Below, in pieces: positions 48,318 to 59,074 of a stretch of 64,000 nucleotides of DNA. The DNA comes from Kuschelorhynchus macadamiae (Eukaryota; Arthropoda; Insecta; Coleoptera; Curculionidae), in assembly GCA_030620095.1 (NCBI GenBank), contig JAUTXW010000064.1:504501-568500 (forward strand), read 5' to 3'. The notes beneath the pieces were generated by a model, which made no database searches, was not told the origin of the DNA, and saw only the letters and a program-made list of their open reading frames with translations. The position numbers and the translations under genes are program-made. Every line of letters starts with the position of its first letter. Within the stretch, counting starts at the first letter, position 1.

Positions 48318-48480
48318 CGTGTATCTTGCGCCCCACCTACAGGGTTTATTTTTGACAACAGAAAAAACTTTAAATACAAAAGACGTAGAATTTTTCCTGA
48401 ATCGCCAGAATTTAGTTTCTAATCAAACAAATGGGTATGGCAAAACTGTTAAAAAATACCAAATTCTTTTTAGTTATACA
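48318..48480 (+). repeat. Inverted-repeat partner A of 50130-50285
   Basis: The block GCGCCCCACC, GGTTTATTTTT, CCTGAATCGCCAGAATTTAG and TTCTAATCAAACAAATG is shared with 50130-50285 in the opposite orientation. It is a dispersed repeat, with a 77-codon frame here (48262-48495) that is not preserved in the partner. Confidence 0.8.
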
Positions 48481-48794
48481 TATAATCAAAAGTAGGAAAA
48501 TATTAGCGCGGCACGAACTAGTTTATAGTAGAGAATAGATTTTTTTGGGATGATCGCCAAAGCAATGGAATTTGGCAAACTATAGACCAATCAGATCGAT
48601 ATTGGATGCGACTCTTCATTTTGGAAAGTCTAGAAAGAAAATTGATACTCTTTTAGAGAACAAATATTTTCCATATTTTTCAAGTTTCACTCACTCCAAG
48701 GCCTCGGTCAGGAAAACATGAGACAGTTTTGTGCCGAAATTTCAGATCGTCTAAAAAATGAGGAAAACTTAGCTGACAATATACCTCCTCATAT

Positions 48795-49012
48795 TTCTGG
48801 TCCATCTTAATCAACACCATAATATCAAGATCACGATGGAAATTTAATCTAACGGAACGATTCCCTTTCTAGATGTATGTGATCAAAGGAAGGAAAATGG
48901 TACATTAGGACAATGTGTGTATAAAAAACCGACGCATACAAATAAATACTTAAATGCCAATTCCCGCCATCATCCATCACGATTCTTAAATATCGGAAAC
49001 TGACAGAAGCTC
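48795..49012 (+). pseudogene. Penelope-like element reverse transcriptase fragment
   Basis: The plus strand reads FLVHLNQHHNIKITMEI, then NGTIPFLDV, then DGT-like ENGTLGQCVYKKPTHTNKYL and NANSRHHPS before a stop at 49010-49012. In Penelope-like RTs the corresponding stretch is FLxxLNxxHPxIxFTMExE...LPFLDVxVxRxxDGxLxxxVYRKPTHTxRYLNxxSxHHP, just after the YxDD box. The YxDD part upstream and the thumb and GIY-YIG endonuclease parts downstream are missing or unreadable. Penelope-like elements commonly carry hammerhead ribozymes in their terminal repeats, and such motifs are found 1.7 kb downstream at 50750-50855. Confidence 0.85.
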
Positions 49013-49194
49013 TAAGAGGGAATGACTATTGGACTGAAGATATTCCCAAGAACCACGATTTCTTAACTAACAATATTATTTTTACTGAGAGGCGAATTTC
49101 TCGACAGCAGGTATGTTCAATCGACAAAATAAAAAATAATGGTCGAGAGAAAATCCATACCAGTATTAAGTAATAATCATTTCTGGCAGAAAAT

Positions 49195-49478
49195 CTGTCC
49201 ACGTTTGGTGTGGCCTTCGGGAAAATAAAACAATGGGAGCAATTACGTTTAACGGGTGTTTAACAGGACAAACATATTATAACTTTTTGAATAACGGAAT
49301 AGAACAAATTTTGAACATTCCACCAAATCAAGATAATTTAATTTGGCAACAAGATGGAGCGCCCGCATCTAACGCTGTTAGACTACTACAATCGACCAGA
49401 GAATCTCAATATTTTACGCAATCGAATAGCAGAAGAAATACTAGTGTTAAACACACAAAAGCACCATTTTATATCTAA
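49195..49478 (+). pseudogene. Tc1/mariner-superfamily transposase, central fragment
   Basis: VHVWCGLREN near 49200 is the N(V)WCGI motif. The frame from 49233 continues MGAITFNGCLTGQTYYNFLN and then NLIWQQDGAPASNAVRLLQ, where QQDGAP carries the second catalytic Asp (family FQQDGAPPHxxxxVRxxL). After RLLQ the sequence departs from the family and stops at 49476-49478, so the third catalytic residue is absent. This copy is better preserved than the 27-kb one but truncated at both ends. Confidence 0.8.
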
Positions 49479-49639
49479 GTAACACCATTATTTGAAAATG
49501 CTGTCAGTCAAATTCATGGAGGATATGTTGAAATTGAATTGTTTCTATATGTGAGTTAACTTTTCTAGACAAAAGGAAGGGTTTCTTATGAGTGAACAGG
49601 GTAATTGGCTAAAGACCGATCAGTAAAAGAACTTTTTAG

Positions 49640-49915
49640 AAGTTAAAATTCACTTCGATATCCTTGTAAATTTTAATGTGAATTACAAAAATTGGAAATT
49701 TGTCCAAAGGGAAAAAATTATTGAAAACGTACAGTTTAGATAACATTTATGTCTTTAGAAGTAAAAATCTGTCTTCTCGGTTTCAATTTTATTATAAAAT
49801 GATTTTTTATATTTTTTTCATTTAGTAAGAATTTTTGATGTTGACAGTTAAGTAATTATCTGTCCACTTGTTTATATTATGAATATTATGAATAAATGCC
49901 GAGATTTGCAGTTTT
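49640..49915 (+). repeat. Uninterrupted copy of a ~280-bp repeat (empty site)
   Basis: It shares GGGAAAAA(A)TTATTGAAAA, TACAGTTTAGATAACATTTA, GGTTTCAATTTTATTATAAA, TAATTATCTGTCCA and TTGTTTATATTATGAATA with 50480-50965. Here the last two blocks are contiguous; in the second copy a 266-bp insertion separates them. Confidence 0.9.
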
Positions 49916-50129
49916 GTATATTAAGTTTGTGCTAGTTGTACTCGTCTATTAACTATGTGCCTGTCGCTCTCGATCCACCTGGCTTTTCATTGGTGGTGTA
50001 TTAGGGCTCTCCACTTCACCTGAAGTTTCATTGGTGATGTATTATGGCTCGCCGATTCGCACCAATAACGGTGGTACTCCCCGCTGAAATCAGGAGAACT
50101 TAAAAATTTCAAACAACCAAAAATATACA

Positions 50130-50285
50130 CAGTGTCCTATTTAAAAAAGCAAAGTTTGGTATTTCTTGACAGCATTGCGATACTCATTTGTTTGATTAGA
50201 AACTAAATTCTGGCGATTCAGGAAAACCCCTACGACTTAAAGTTTTTCTATGTTTAAAAATAAACCTTGTATGGGTGGGGCGTAA
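50130..50285 (-). repeat. Inverted-repeat partner B of 48318-48480
   Basis: Reverse complement of the same repeat, for example TTGTTTGATTAGAAACTAAA and TTCTGGCGATTCAGGAAAA. It lies immediately before a copy of the 57-kb repeat family (about 50290-50475). Confidence 0.8.
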
Positions 50286-50289
50286 AAGA

Positions 50290-50475
50290 GTAAAATATAA
50301 GGAAACACAAAAAATAGACGTAAAAATCAAGTGTGGCGAAACAAAATGACGACCTAATAAAGTTTAAAAAAATCAATGTATAAAGCTACTTACTCGATTT
50401 ATTTTAAATTATGCCCAAAAATCACGTGTTACTTATGTAGAAACTGGTAAAATTCAATATGGTGGAACAAAATGG
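50290..50475 (+). repeat. Fragment of the 57-59 kb repeat family
   Basis: It contains AAAATCAAGTGTGGCGAAAC, AAAATGACGACCTAATAAA, TTATGCCCAAAAATCA and AATATGGTGGAACAAAATGG. These are the central blocks of the family. Confidence 0.7.
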
Positions 50476-50747
50476 CTCCAATATCTTCGTAAACTTTAAC
50501 ATCAATTACAAAAATTTACAAAGGGGAAAAATTATTGAAAAAGTACAGTTTAGATAACATTTAGGTTTTTACAGGTAAATACCTGCCTTCTGGGTTTCAA
50601 TTTTATTATAAAACGATTTTTTATATTTTTTCTTTTAGTAAGGATTGTTGATGTTGAAGTAATTATCTGTCCAATTAGCATAATTAAATTTTTGTTGATT
50701 ATCAAAATACAAGACTTCTAACCACACTACACCACAACTTGTTACGT

Positions 50748-50790
50748 TCTGGACGCGCGTCTCGCTAACCAAGTTAGCATCATCAGCAGA
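50748..50790 (-). ncRNA. Hammerhead ribozyme-like core, left arm
   Basis: Read on the minus strand: CTGATGA (50786-50780); stem II, GCTAAC / GTTAGC with a TTG loop (50778-50764); GAGA (50763-50760) where GAAA is expected; minimal stem III, CGCGCG (50759-50754); then T-C (50753-50752), the cleavage position. Stem I can form four pairs, TCTG with CAGA. One core position (A14) is G, which should impair cleavage. The layout is that of the minimal type I hammerheads described in Penelope-like retroelements. Confidence 0.65.
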
Positions 50791-50811
50791 TGATATAAAC
50801 TGAAGACCTAT

Positions 50812-50857
50812 CATGTGCTGATGATGCTAACTTGGTTAGCGAAAAGCGAGTCCAGAA
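50812..50857 (+). ncRNA. Hammerhead ribozyme-like core, right arm
   Basis: On the plus strand: CTGATGA (50818-50824); stem II, GCTAAC / GTTAGC with a TTG loop (50826-50840); intact GAAA (50841-50844); then AGCGAG in place of the CGCGCG stem III; T-C cleavage position at 50851-50852. Stem I is short here (two pairs). The conserved core is complete but the first stem III pair is A-G, so activity is doubtful. The two arms have different defects; where they differ, each keeps the consensus base the other has lost. Confidence 0.65.
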
Positions 50858-50969
50858 CGTAACAAGTTGTGGTGTAGTGTGGTTAGAACTCTAGTATTTT
50901 GACCTATCTTCCATCACAAGTTCCAGTGTTAGGAATTTGTTGTTTATATTATGAATAAATCCCGAGTGT

Positions 50970-51835
50970 TAACAAGACTGGATGCCTTATGTTTAAGACT
51001 GTTCACCAAATCTCTCATGATATTGGCGGGTTCTGAAATATTTTTGAACACCATGTCGTTTAAGAGAGAACTGCACGCAGTAATATGGATCATTTGCAAG
51101 CCTTCCGCCGCTGCAATATTATGTTAAAACTATAAAAGATATGTATTAGCTTCAATGTGATTTTAATAGGAAAATATGTATAGTTGGGCGCTAAATGCGA
51201 ATTTTTATGAAAAAATCAAATCTAGAGTTATAAAATAAAAGTAGATTTGTCCATTTTCGACCATTTTTTGACGCACATGCCCTCGCATATAATTTTTTCC
51301 CACAAAATGGCTCTCTACCGCCTTACATTGATCCTTTGTCTACGTAACTGCAAAATTTGAAATGGTAAATCGTACTCATGTCTTTGTATTTCTGCAGCGC
51401 GTGCACCCTTTTGAACCCATTTTTTGTAATTAAATGTAATTTAAATTACCTATACATAACACATTAGGAGGAAGGTCGGACGTGCAGGAAGTTTTTTTTT
51501 TAATGCGTAGGTACCTTTTCATCTTACTTTCAACTCGACTAGACCTCGTCGCTGGTTTTTCACTTTTTGCGTGCAGTTCTCCCTTAACAGACTCCGTCCA
51601 CAAACAGAAAGTAGGTGTGCAACTAAGAACAAATCCATATGTTGAATAAAAAAAAGGACTCCTGCATTTACACAGACCCCTAATGGGAAATCTTTTAAGA
51701 ATATCGAAAAAGTATTCTTACCATATTGACTTAGTGCCTAGGTAACACTGGAAATGCATCATGGTGGCAAATCCGATCGTTTAAATTATAAATGCAAGCA
51801 AATAGCAAAATGTTTCGCAAATTAATCCGGCAACG
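50970..51835. other. No gene recognised
   Basis: No conserved frame or repeat beyond background was seen in this stretch. Confidence 0.4.
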
Positions 51836-51839
51836 TTGC

Positions 51840-52260
51840 AAGGTATTCCAATTATCGTAAGCGCATGCCAAATCTCTCACGAGACGACGCACTTTGGAAT
51901 GCCAGCCGCTGCCGCTTTTATTGCCGCTCGTTTTACTTGATTCAATTCACTTGCCGTCCGGTGGTTTACGAGCGTGTACGTTGTATCGCGGCAAGCCGCT
52001 CCACGCGGTGGAAAAACGAATACCGATCGACTACGAAAACAGTTGACGGTATGCGACTAAGCAGAGCAATCGCAGGAGCCGTTGACCGCTACGAACGTTC
52101 ACTTTCGTCGTGCTGTTGCGGCACTTGGCGGACTACGATCGAGATCGAGAAGAAAACAAAGCGGCGACACGGGGAGCTTAAGCTCGACCGAGAATCAAAA
52201 AGCACAAAAGGAAACGAAAGATCGCGATAAAACAACACTACACAACGAGCGAAGATGAAT
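51840..52260 (+). other. CpG-rich island with a 121-codon open frame
   Basis: This is the most GC- and CpG-rich stretch of the window. The plus strand is open from 51865 (ATG, MPNLSRDDALWNASRCRFYC onward) to 52230. The frame is rich in Arg, Ser and Cys with an Arg/Lys/Glu-rich end, and has no domain I recognise. Such composition is typical of GC-rich leader or promoter sequence read as protein. Possible donor sites lie downstream (for example GGAAATGGTGTATGT near 52408). Promoter and first exon of a host gene, or a small orphan protein, are both possible. Confidence 0.35.
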
Positions 52261-52434
52261 CCTCGTAGCTGACTGGCTCATTTAAAAGATTCAACCCAAA
52301 AACCGGAACTCGAGAACGAGACACGTACATCGACGAATTGTTTTTGCGCGAGTGGATTGGATTATACTGCGTAAAGTGCTTCTGTATTCTGAGGGGCTTT
52401 GGAAATGGTGTATGTAGTGCTTGCATATACATTT

Positions 52435-55015
52435 TATAGAGAATAAGACCAATATAGGATTTAATTTTTATTGCCCTCGATTAAGTGTTGATTAAAGCCA
52501 AGCAAAAAATTACAGAATTCTATCCACAATGTCTGGTTTTCAATTAAAACCCATTTCTGACGTTTTTTTTTACTTTTTCTTTCTCTGTATATACTTCTAC
52601 CTAATTTTGTACCTACCTATTTAATATTTTATACTTATTTATCTTGTCGTAATGATTCTTAATACTGCCAATTGCATTGATTATTTTAGAATAAATACTA
52701 GACTTCTTTTTTTTATTTCTTTTCTTTGCCTTTGTGTAGATAATTAATAATTTTTAGAGGTTGCTTAAGTTAAACAGTATATCATGCAGTTTTTATATCG
52801 AATTGTTCACTATTAATTAACGCCAATAGAAAAAGGGTTGGTAAAATTTGGACACTGGTTAAAAACCGTTAAAACCTATTTCTATGAATACCTTTTTTAA
52901 ATATAAGTTCTAAAAAATAACTAAAAAAATTATCAGTTCCTTTATACTAACTACATTATGATGAGCATAAAAAACTTAGGACAACCGAAAAATATTATGG
53001 GATTGATAAAAATCAAATTGACTGTTAAATCCCGCATTATTGAACAGGTGGGTTTATTTTTTTTTTATCCTACTAATAGTTCTTTTTCTAAGTAATCGAC
53101 TTTTAAATTAAACATGTTTGTAATAATACAGGGTAAAAACTAGAATAATAAAGTATGGGTCAGTAAAACCAAAACTAAAATAGCGCCAAAATACATTTAC
53201 AAAGTTTTTCGGCTGATGGAAGACCGTGGAGTTTTCTACCCACTGTTTCAATCAGTATATATGACTTGTAATTCAAGGAGAGTCAAAATACATCACGGCC
53301 ATTTCAAAACCCTATCTTCAGGAAGGTTTTCACGTAACTCCTCTTTTGAAATGCTATCTTCAACTTTCTCTAATAAAAGGTAGGACTCATTGTGAGCAAT
53401 ATTCCGGGTATTTTGGTAAAACAAAATCAGTAAAGCTCTTTACCAGGACATCCCCCCGTATTACATACAAAAGCGAAACAACATAGTTATACTATTACAA
53501 ATTACCATGCAATTAAAAAAAATTAAAAAGCATTGAAAAATAAAACAATAACATTTTAAACGAACCTAAAACTTGACATATGAATTCTGTGTCAAACTAC
53601 TATTTAATAACTAGGTTCTAAGGAAAGCCATGTATCTGATATTAGTTCCTTTTCTTTTGAATTCATATCTTTTAAAAACAGTATGGTCTAATACCTCAAG
53701 AAATATCTATTTACTACTGATAATATTAGTTTAAGGTAGATTAAATGTTATGTTATGTTACTTTTCAGTACTTTTTTGAAGTCGATTTTATTTTTTCCAA
53801 AACATTTTTATTTGTATTTGAAGCTTTTTATTTTTATTTTTTTACATTCTTTTATGTTGGTTTGGATTTTTTTAAAAACATTTTTATAAATAAATAGATA
53901 CATACGAATGTTTGTACATTGTACATTATGTTTTCTCTATATTAACCAACGGCACTTATAAAAACAACCAATATTTCTTATAATATAAGTTCACGATCAT
54001 AATTTCATATTTCGTTAGTATTCGTTACTTATTATCGTTAGTTAAAAGCACTTTCCATACGAGTTTGTCAGATATTCACGTTTTTGCGCATATTGTCTAC
54101 TACGCGTGTCTTTTAGACTAGCGAGCTGTTTCCTGTACTAAATTCATCATGGGATGCTGTTTTACAACATGGTGAAAACTCCATTCAAATCCATCCAGTA
54201 GTTGCAGAAAAATCGCGGATATCAAAAAAGAAGTCAATGATGAAGAAGTAGAAACTGGACTGGAACCACACAGAAAAATCGACACCTTAAATAAAGTATA
54301 GAGAAAAGGAAATATAAAATAATTTTAAAGTGTGACAGTTCTTTTTGTAAGTACGGGCCTGAACTTTTTATTTTGTTTTTCTACATTAAAATAAAGGAAT
54401 ACTCGGCTTTATAAAACAACGGAGAAAGACCCAGAACAATTTTTTTTTATTGGATTTGTCTGACCTTTTAGTTAGATGTCACGAGCCTGGTAAAAATCGA
54501 TTATAACCTGCCAATCCTGCCATAATAATTGCCTCGAATCGAACGAATGCTCGTAGAATAATTCGTAGCAAAGGTTTCCCTATTAAGTCGCTGGCTTGTC
54601 TAATTAATATTATTGTCAACAATTTTGCTATTTACAATTTTGTTGATTGTACTTTTCAAATTGCTTAAAGCTTCTATGCGAACTAGTATAGCCCTCATCG
54701 TTCATGAAATATTTACCCAACTTACACCAGAGTATGCATATATGATAAACTTTTGTTCATTTGAAAGTTTAGCTTAGATACTTTCTAGATGTGTTGCCAC
54801 ATTCAATCTAGTCTGATTATAAAGTATTATTTTTTAAAAAATTTGTTTATGGAATAATACTTTTTAATTTGACGTCTCTAACACTGCATTTTTTTTCTAC
54901 CAGAATTTTAAAAAACCGAAATAATTTATTTACACTGAAAATGACTAACTTGCACACCAATAGTAAGTAATTAATGGTAATTGAGTTTTCGTTGTCATGG
55001 TTTTACAGTTAAAAT
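52435..55015. other. AT-rich stretch without a recognisable gene
   Basis: No conserved frames are present; the sequence is long T-rich and A-rich runs only. Confidence 0.45.
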
Positions 55016-55017
55016 AC

Positions 55018-55172
55018 CAACCCCCGATTGCCCAAAAATTAATTGTTCTTTAGAATATTTAACCGAGCTTTCGGATTTGACAAGCTGCTTACAGACATCT
55101 AGGGAACTCGCTGTCAAATTGGAGATTCCGTTAAACATTCTAAACTCTAATTGAGGTTTCTGCAACCGGCCG
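55018..55172 (+). mobile_element. Palindromic MITE, copy 3 of 3
   Basis: It is in the same orientation as copy 1 (6443-6594) and shares TTTAGAATATTTAACCGAGC, GACAAGCT, AACTCGCTGTCAAATT and GTTAAACATTCTAAACT. Its right end is TGCAACCGGCCG, and a TA lies outside both ends. Confidence 0.8.
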
Positions 55173-55199
55173 TATATTTTTCCGTCAAACTATTGGCTT

Positions 55200-55370
55200 T
55201 ATATTGGAAAGACCCGCAACTTACTGTAAAATACTACTCATATGGCCAGGGCGCTAAATGTAAGCACGTGTGGGCGCTTAACTCCGGTGACTTCTGATTG
55301 GTCGACCATTGCCATATCAACGGAGAGTTACAGGCGCCGGGGAGACCACGCGCGCTGCCTTGTTGCCAAT
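55200..55370. other. Small GC-rich patch
   Basis: It contains GATTGGTCGACCATTGCCAT (an inverted CCAAT-type motif) and GGCGCCGGGGAGACCACGCG. It could be a promoter fragment or the head of a short repeat. No open frame of note. Confidence 0.25.
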
Positions 55371-55374
55371 TTAT

Positions 55375-57060
55375 GTAAATTCTCTTAAAATAAAGAATTG
55401 TATATTGCTTTCTTCGTGTAATGTAGGGATTCACGAGTTTTTATTTAACTTTACGCTTTCCTATCTAAATAACTGTCTAAAAATCAAATTTTGTAAGTCG
55501 ATTTTGATACACATTCCAATTTTCGATTGAGCTGAAGTTTTAAATACATAATACATCTAGAGATGTGTCTAAATTTAGTTATCAAATGTTAGACTTTTTT
55601 ATTACTGAATGTTAGATCAGATACACAGTATGACCAAAAAAATAAAAACCTCGATTTTGAAAATCATATCTTATAAGCACACAATATTATGATAAAATAT
55701 TTCACGGTGCGTTTAATTGGGGCCTGACTAGATCACATTATTTTTTAAATATTTATATAGTTATTACCTTCTTAAATTATCTTAAAAGCTTGTCACAAGA
55801 AATTCATTCATATTTATTTCAATGGACGTAGTATAACGCATATATATTTCGCGGGAGTTGCATTGTTAATTAATATATTGATAAAATGGTGTGATCCAAT
55901 CAAACTATCAAACCACAATAGGTACATATTTTTATACATCTTTTTAGATCGTTTTATTAAAAGCATTTATTAAAAATGTATGTTTTATTGAAATTTATGT
56001 AAAAAGTTCGTATTTGTTATCTTTTTGATTAAGCTTGACATGTGCATTCAAATTGTACTGGCAGACCATGTGGTATATCTTCGCCACAGAGGGGAAAATC
56101 TGTTTCCTAATAAGAATATTTCTGGTATCTGTTAAAATGTTTAAAGGAGAAAATAACTTTATTCTTGGCACAAACAATAATAACAAATATTGTTTTTGTG
56201 GTTTTCAGGGACACTAAGTTTATTTTTACTAATTTGTATGCATTCAAATATTAGTTACCGTGGTGCTATGTACACTCAATACTCTTGGAAGATGTGATCA
56301 TTATAGATTAATTTTTTAAGAAGTATTTAGAGTAGGACCGAGGCCATTCCATAGCAAGTATATAAGAAAAATAAAAATGAGGTAATGACACTACTTTTAT
56401 TTTTTGCTAGAGAGTTTTCGCAAAAACTTTTTAATATTTTAACATATTGTCTTGAATTTTGAAGAGTGAACTATAATTAAACAAAAAATATAATTGTTGC
56501 ATAGCTGAAAGTAGAGCCCTGATCTAGTGGGTGGCAATCTTCTTCCTGGTCAGGTTATTTTGCTAGTATTTTTTCGTATTTTTCAAGGGTATGAGGTTTA
56601 ATTCTTCTAATCATATTAATCTTTGGTAAGGGTAATATCTATTGCAAATTTTCTAGAACTACGGAAAATCTCACTTTGTATATATTATTAGTTACCAGTT
56701 ATCGTGAGGCTGGCAATATTTTAAGTTCAACATATGGACCCAGTAGGTAGGATTCAATGTATATACAAAGTTAGTGACCTATATTTCGGCATCGGACATT
56801 TTGAGGCAGACATTTAGAATCAAACCTATTATAAATAAAAAGTAAAAAGGATAAAATAAAAAATAACAGAAAAAATAAAACCGATTAAAAAAAAGTGAAA
56901 AGTAAAAAATAGTAGTTGATTCAATCTTGAAAATTTGACTTCATGAAGTTGGCGTTAACTAGTAGAAACAGCTAATTTTATTTGTGGTATTAAGTATTAC
57001 TGAGACATTAGTTGGAGTCAAATTTCTAGATTGAATAAAATATAATTTTTGACTTTTCAG
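55375..57060. other. AT-rich stretch without a recognisable gene
   Basis: Nothing recognisable on either strand. Confidence 0.45.
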
Positions 57061-58930
57061 TGTTTTTTTAAAAGGGTTATTTTTGCTTCCCACGTAAAAG
57101 GGAAATATTAAGTATTATAATTGTGAAAAAAATCACCCTCCAAGATTTTTTCAGATCTTTACGTTTCCAGATCCCTAAATGCTGAAAAACATTTTTTCTC
57201 AGTTTCGTCGGTCTGTCTGTCTTCCGGCCTGTGTGTTGGCGGCATATCTATAAAACTACCTACCAGATTGACTTCAAATTAATCTTCATCAAAAATTAAG
57301 GGCTATATGGGGATGACCTGGTAATATTTTGATAAAAATCCAAGATGGCAGAACAAAATGGCGGCCTAATAAAATGTTAAAAAAATTATTACTAAAAAAC
57401 TACTTAACCAATTTATCTCAAATGTTGTACAAAAATTAAGTATTATGTAGAAATCAACTGGTAAAATTTTGGACGAATCCAAGATGGCGGAATAAATTGG
57501 CGGCTTAATAAAATATTTAAAAATTCAGCCTGAAAAAACTACTTAATGGACTGATGTCAAATTGTGTGTCGGCCAAATAAAATATTTGTAATAGTGAAAA
57601 AATCAACCTCTCAGGTTCTAAATATTTTTAAATTTTAACGTCCCTATATGCCAAAAAAATTTGTTTGATCAATTTCGTCTGTCTCTCTGTCGGTTTGTTT
57701 GTCTGTCCGTGAGTTCGCTGCATAGTTTAAAAACTACTCATCAGAATGGCTTAAAATTTTAGTCAAAATTAAAGGTCATATGGGGATGATATATTGGTAA
57801 AAATCCAATATGGCAAACAAAATGGTGGCCTAGTGGAATGTTTAAAAAAAATATTATTAAAAAAACCACTTATCCAATTTTCCTCGAATTATGCACAAAA
57901 ATCAAATATGTAAAAATCAATTGGTAAAATTTTAGCACGAATCCAAGATGGCGTAACAGAATGATGGCTGACTAAAATATATAAAAATTCAGCCTGAAAA
58001 AATTACTTAATGGACTTATTTCAAATTGTGTGTTATAACTAATTGTGGTATAGAGATGAACTAGTAGAACTGTGCTATAAATAAAATATTTTATAATTGT
58101 GAAAAAATCACCTTCTCAGGTTACACATATTTTCAGGTTTTAGAGTCCTAAAATATTTTTATTAATTCCGTTGGTGTCGGTCCATCTATTTCTCAGTTCG
58201 CGGCGTTGCTTCAAAACCATTCATCATAGTGGCTTCAAATTTTAATCCAAAATTAAGGGTCATATAGGGATGATGACCTGGTTATAATTTGGCAAAAAAC
58301 CAATATCCCGAAACAAATCAAAAAAATTATTAATAAAAAACTAATTATCCAATTTCCACAAATTTTGTACAGTTGTTCATTATTATGTGCGAGAGCTTTG
58401 GATTTATAAAACACATATTTTTGTAAACTAGCACAAAACAAAGGATTAATATATTATAATTGAAATTCCGCATTTTACTTCCGTTGTAAATGGGAAGTTT
58501 TGTAATCGTAAAAGAGTTGCCCTCCCAGGTTTTTGCAGATCATCAGGTTTTAGGGTGCTTAGATGCCAAAAAAACAGGTTTTCTCAATTCCGCCAGTCTG
58601 TCTGTTCGCCGCGTAGCTAAAATCTGCATACCCGATTTGTTTCAAATTTTGTTCAAAAATTAAGGGTTAAAAAACATATTAATAAAAATATACTTATCCA
58701 ATTTATTTCAAATTTTGCATAGAAATCAAGTATTTCATAACTAATTAAAATTTTGGTACGAACTACGAATCTAACTGGCCACAACAAAATGGCGGCTTTA
58801 TAAAATATTTAAAAAATCAGCCTCAAAAAACTAGTTCTTAGACTGATTTCAAATTGTGTGCAACAATTAACGGTGGTATAGATATGAACTGGTAAAATTG
58901 TCGAATGAATTCAAGATGGGGGAATAACAT
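57061..58930 (+). repeat. Tandem array of a ~0.4-0.5 kb insect-type noncoding repeat, four units
   Basis: GTGAAAAA(A)ATCA(C/A)CCTC or its relative begins units near 57120, 57590, 58096 and 58505 (spacing about 470, 507 and 408 bp). Each unit runs through GCAGATC-like sequence, TTTTAGGGT, a (G)TCTGTCTGTC block, TTCAAATTTT, AAGGGTCATATGGGGATGA, an AATCCAAGATGGC block, AAAATGGCGGCCTAATAAAA and TTCAAATTGTGTG. Dispersed relatives lie at 29965-30470 and 50290-50475. The order of motifs is conserved without any conserved reading frame. Confidence 0.85.
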
Positions 58931-58933
58931 AGC

Positions 58934-59071
58934 GATCTTGACGTTTTAGGGTCCTTAGACGCTAAAAACATGTTTTCTGTCCATCGGTCTGTCTGTACAT
59001 CTGATCTTGATGTTTTAGAATCCTTAGACACTAAAAACATGTTTTCTCTCCGTCGGTCTGTCTGTACATCT
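58934..59071 (+). repeat. Two-copy 69-bp minisatellite
   Basis: GATCTTGA(C/T)GTTTTAG, AACATGTTTTCT and TCGGTCTGTCTGTACATCT are repeated at 58934-59002 and 59003-59071. It is a local expansion of the TCTGTCTGT block of the preceding array. Confidence 0.9.
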
Positions 59072-59074
59072 GTT

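Larger units (their letters stand above)
50674..50939. mobile_element. 266-bp insertion forming a long palindrome with ribozyme-like cores
   Basis: Comparison with the empty site at 49861-49885 delimits an insertion of about 266 bp. Inside it 50702-50788 and 50816-50902 are inverted copies of 87 bp with about five mismatches, separated by a 27-bp loop. Three of the five mismatches lie in one 11-base part of the ribozyme core. Outside the arms, 28 bp on the left and 37 bp on the right are unpaired. No coding capacity. The inverted arrangement of two hammerhead-bearing segments resembles the inverted terminal repeats known from Penelope-like elements. A stand-alone short element derived from them is the simplest reading. 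Confidence 0.8.
50480..50965 (+). repeat. Interrupted copy of the ~280-bp repeat
   Basis: It has the same blocks as 49640-49915 but is split by the insertion at about 50674-50939. The left part ends ATTATCTGTCCA (50673); the right part resumes TTGTTTATATTATGAATAAA (50940). Confidence 0.9.
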
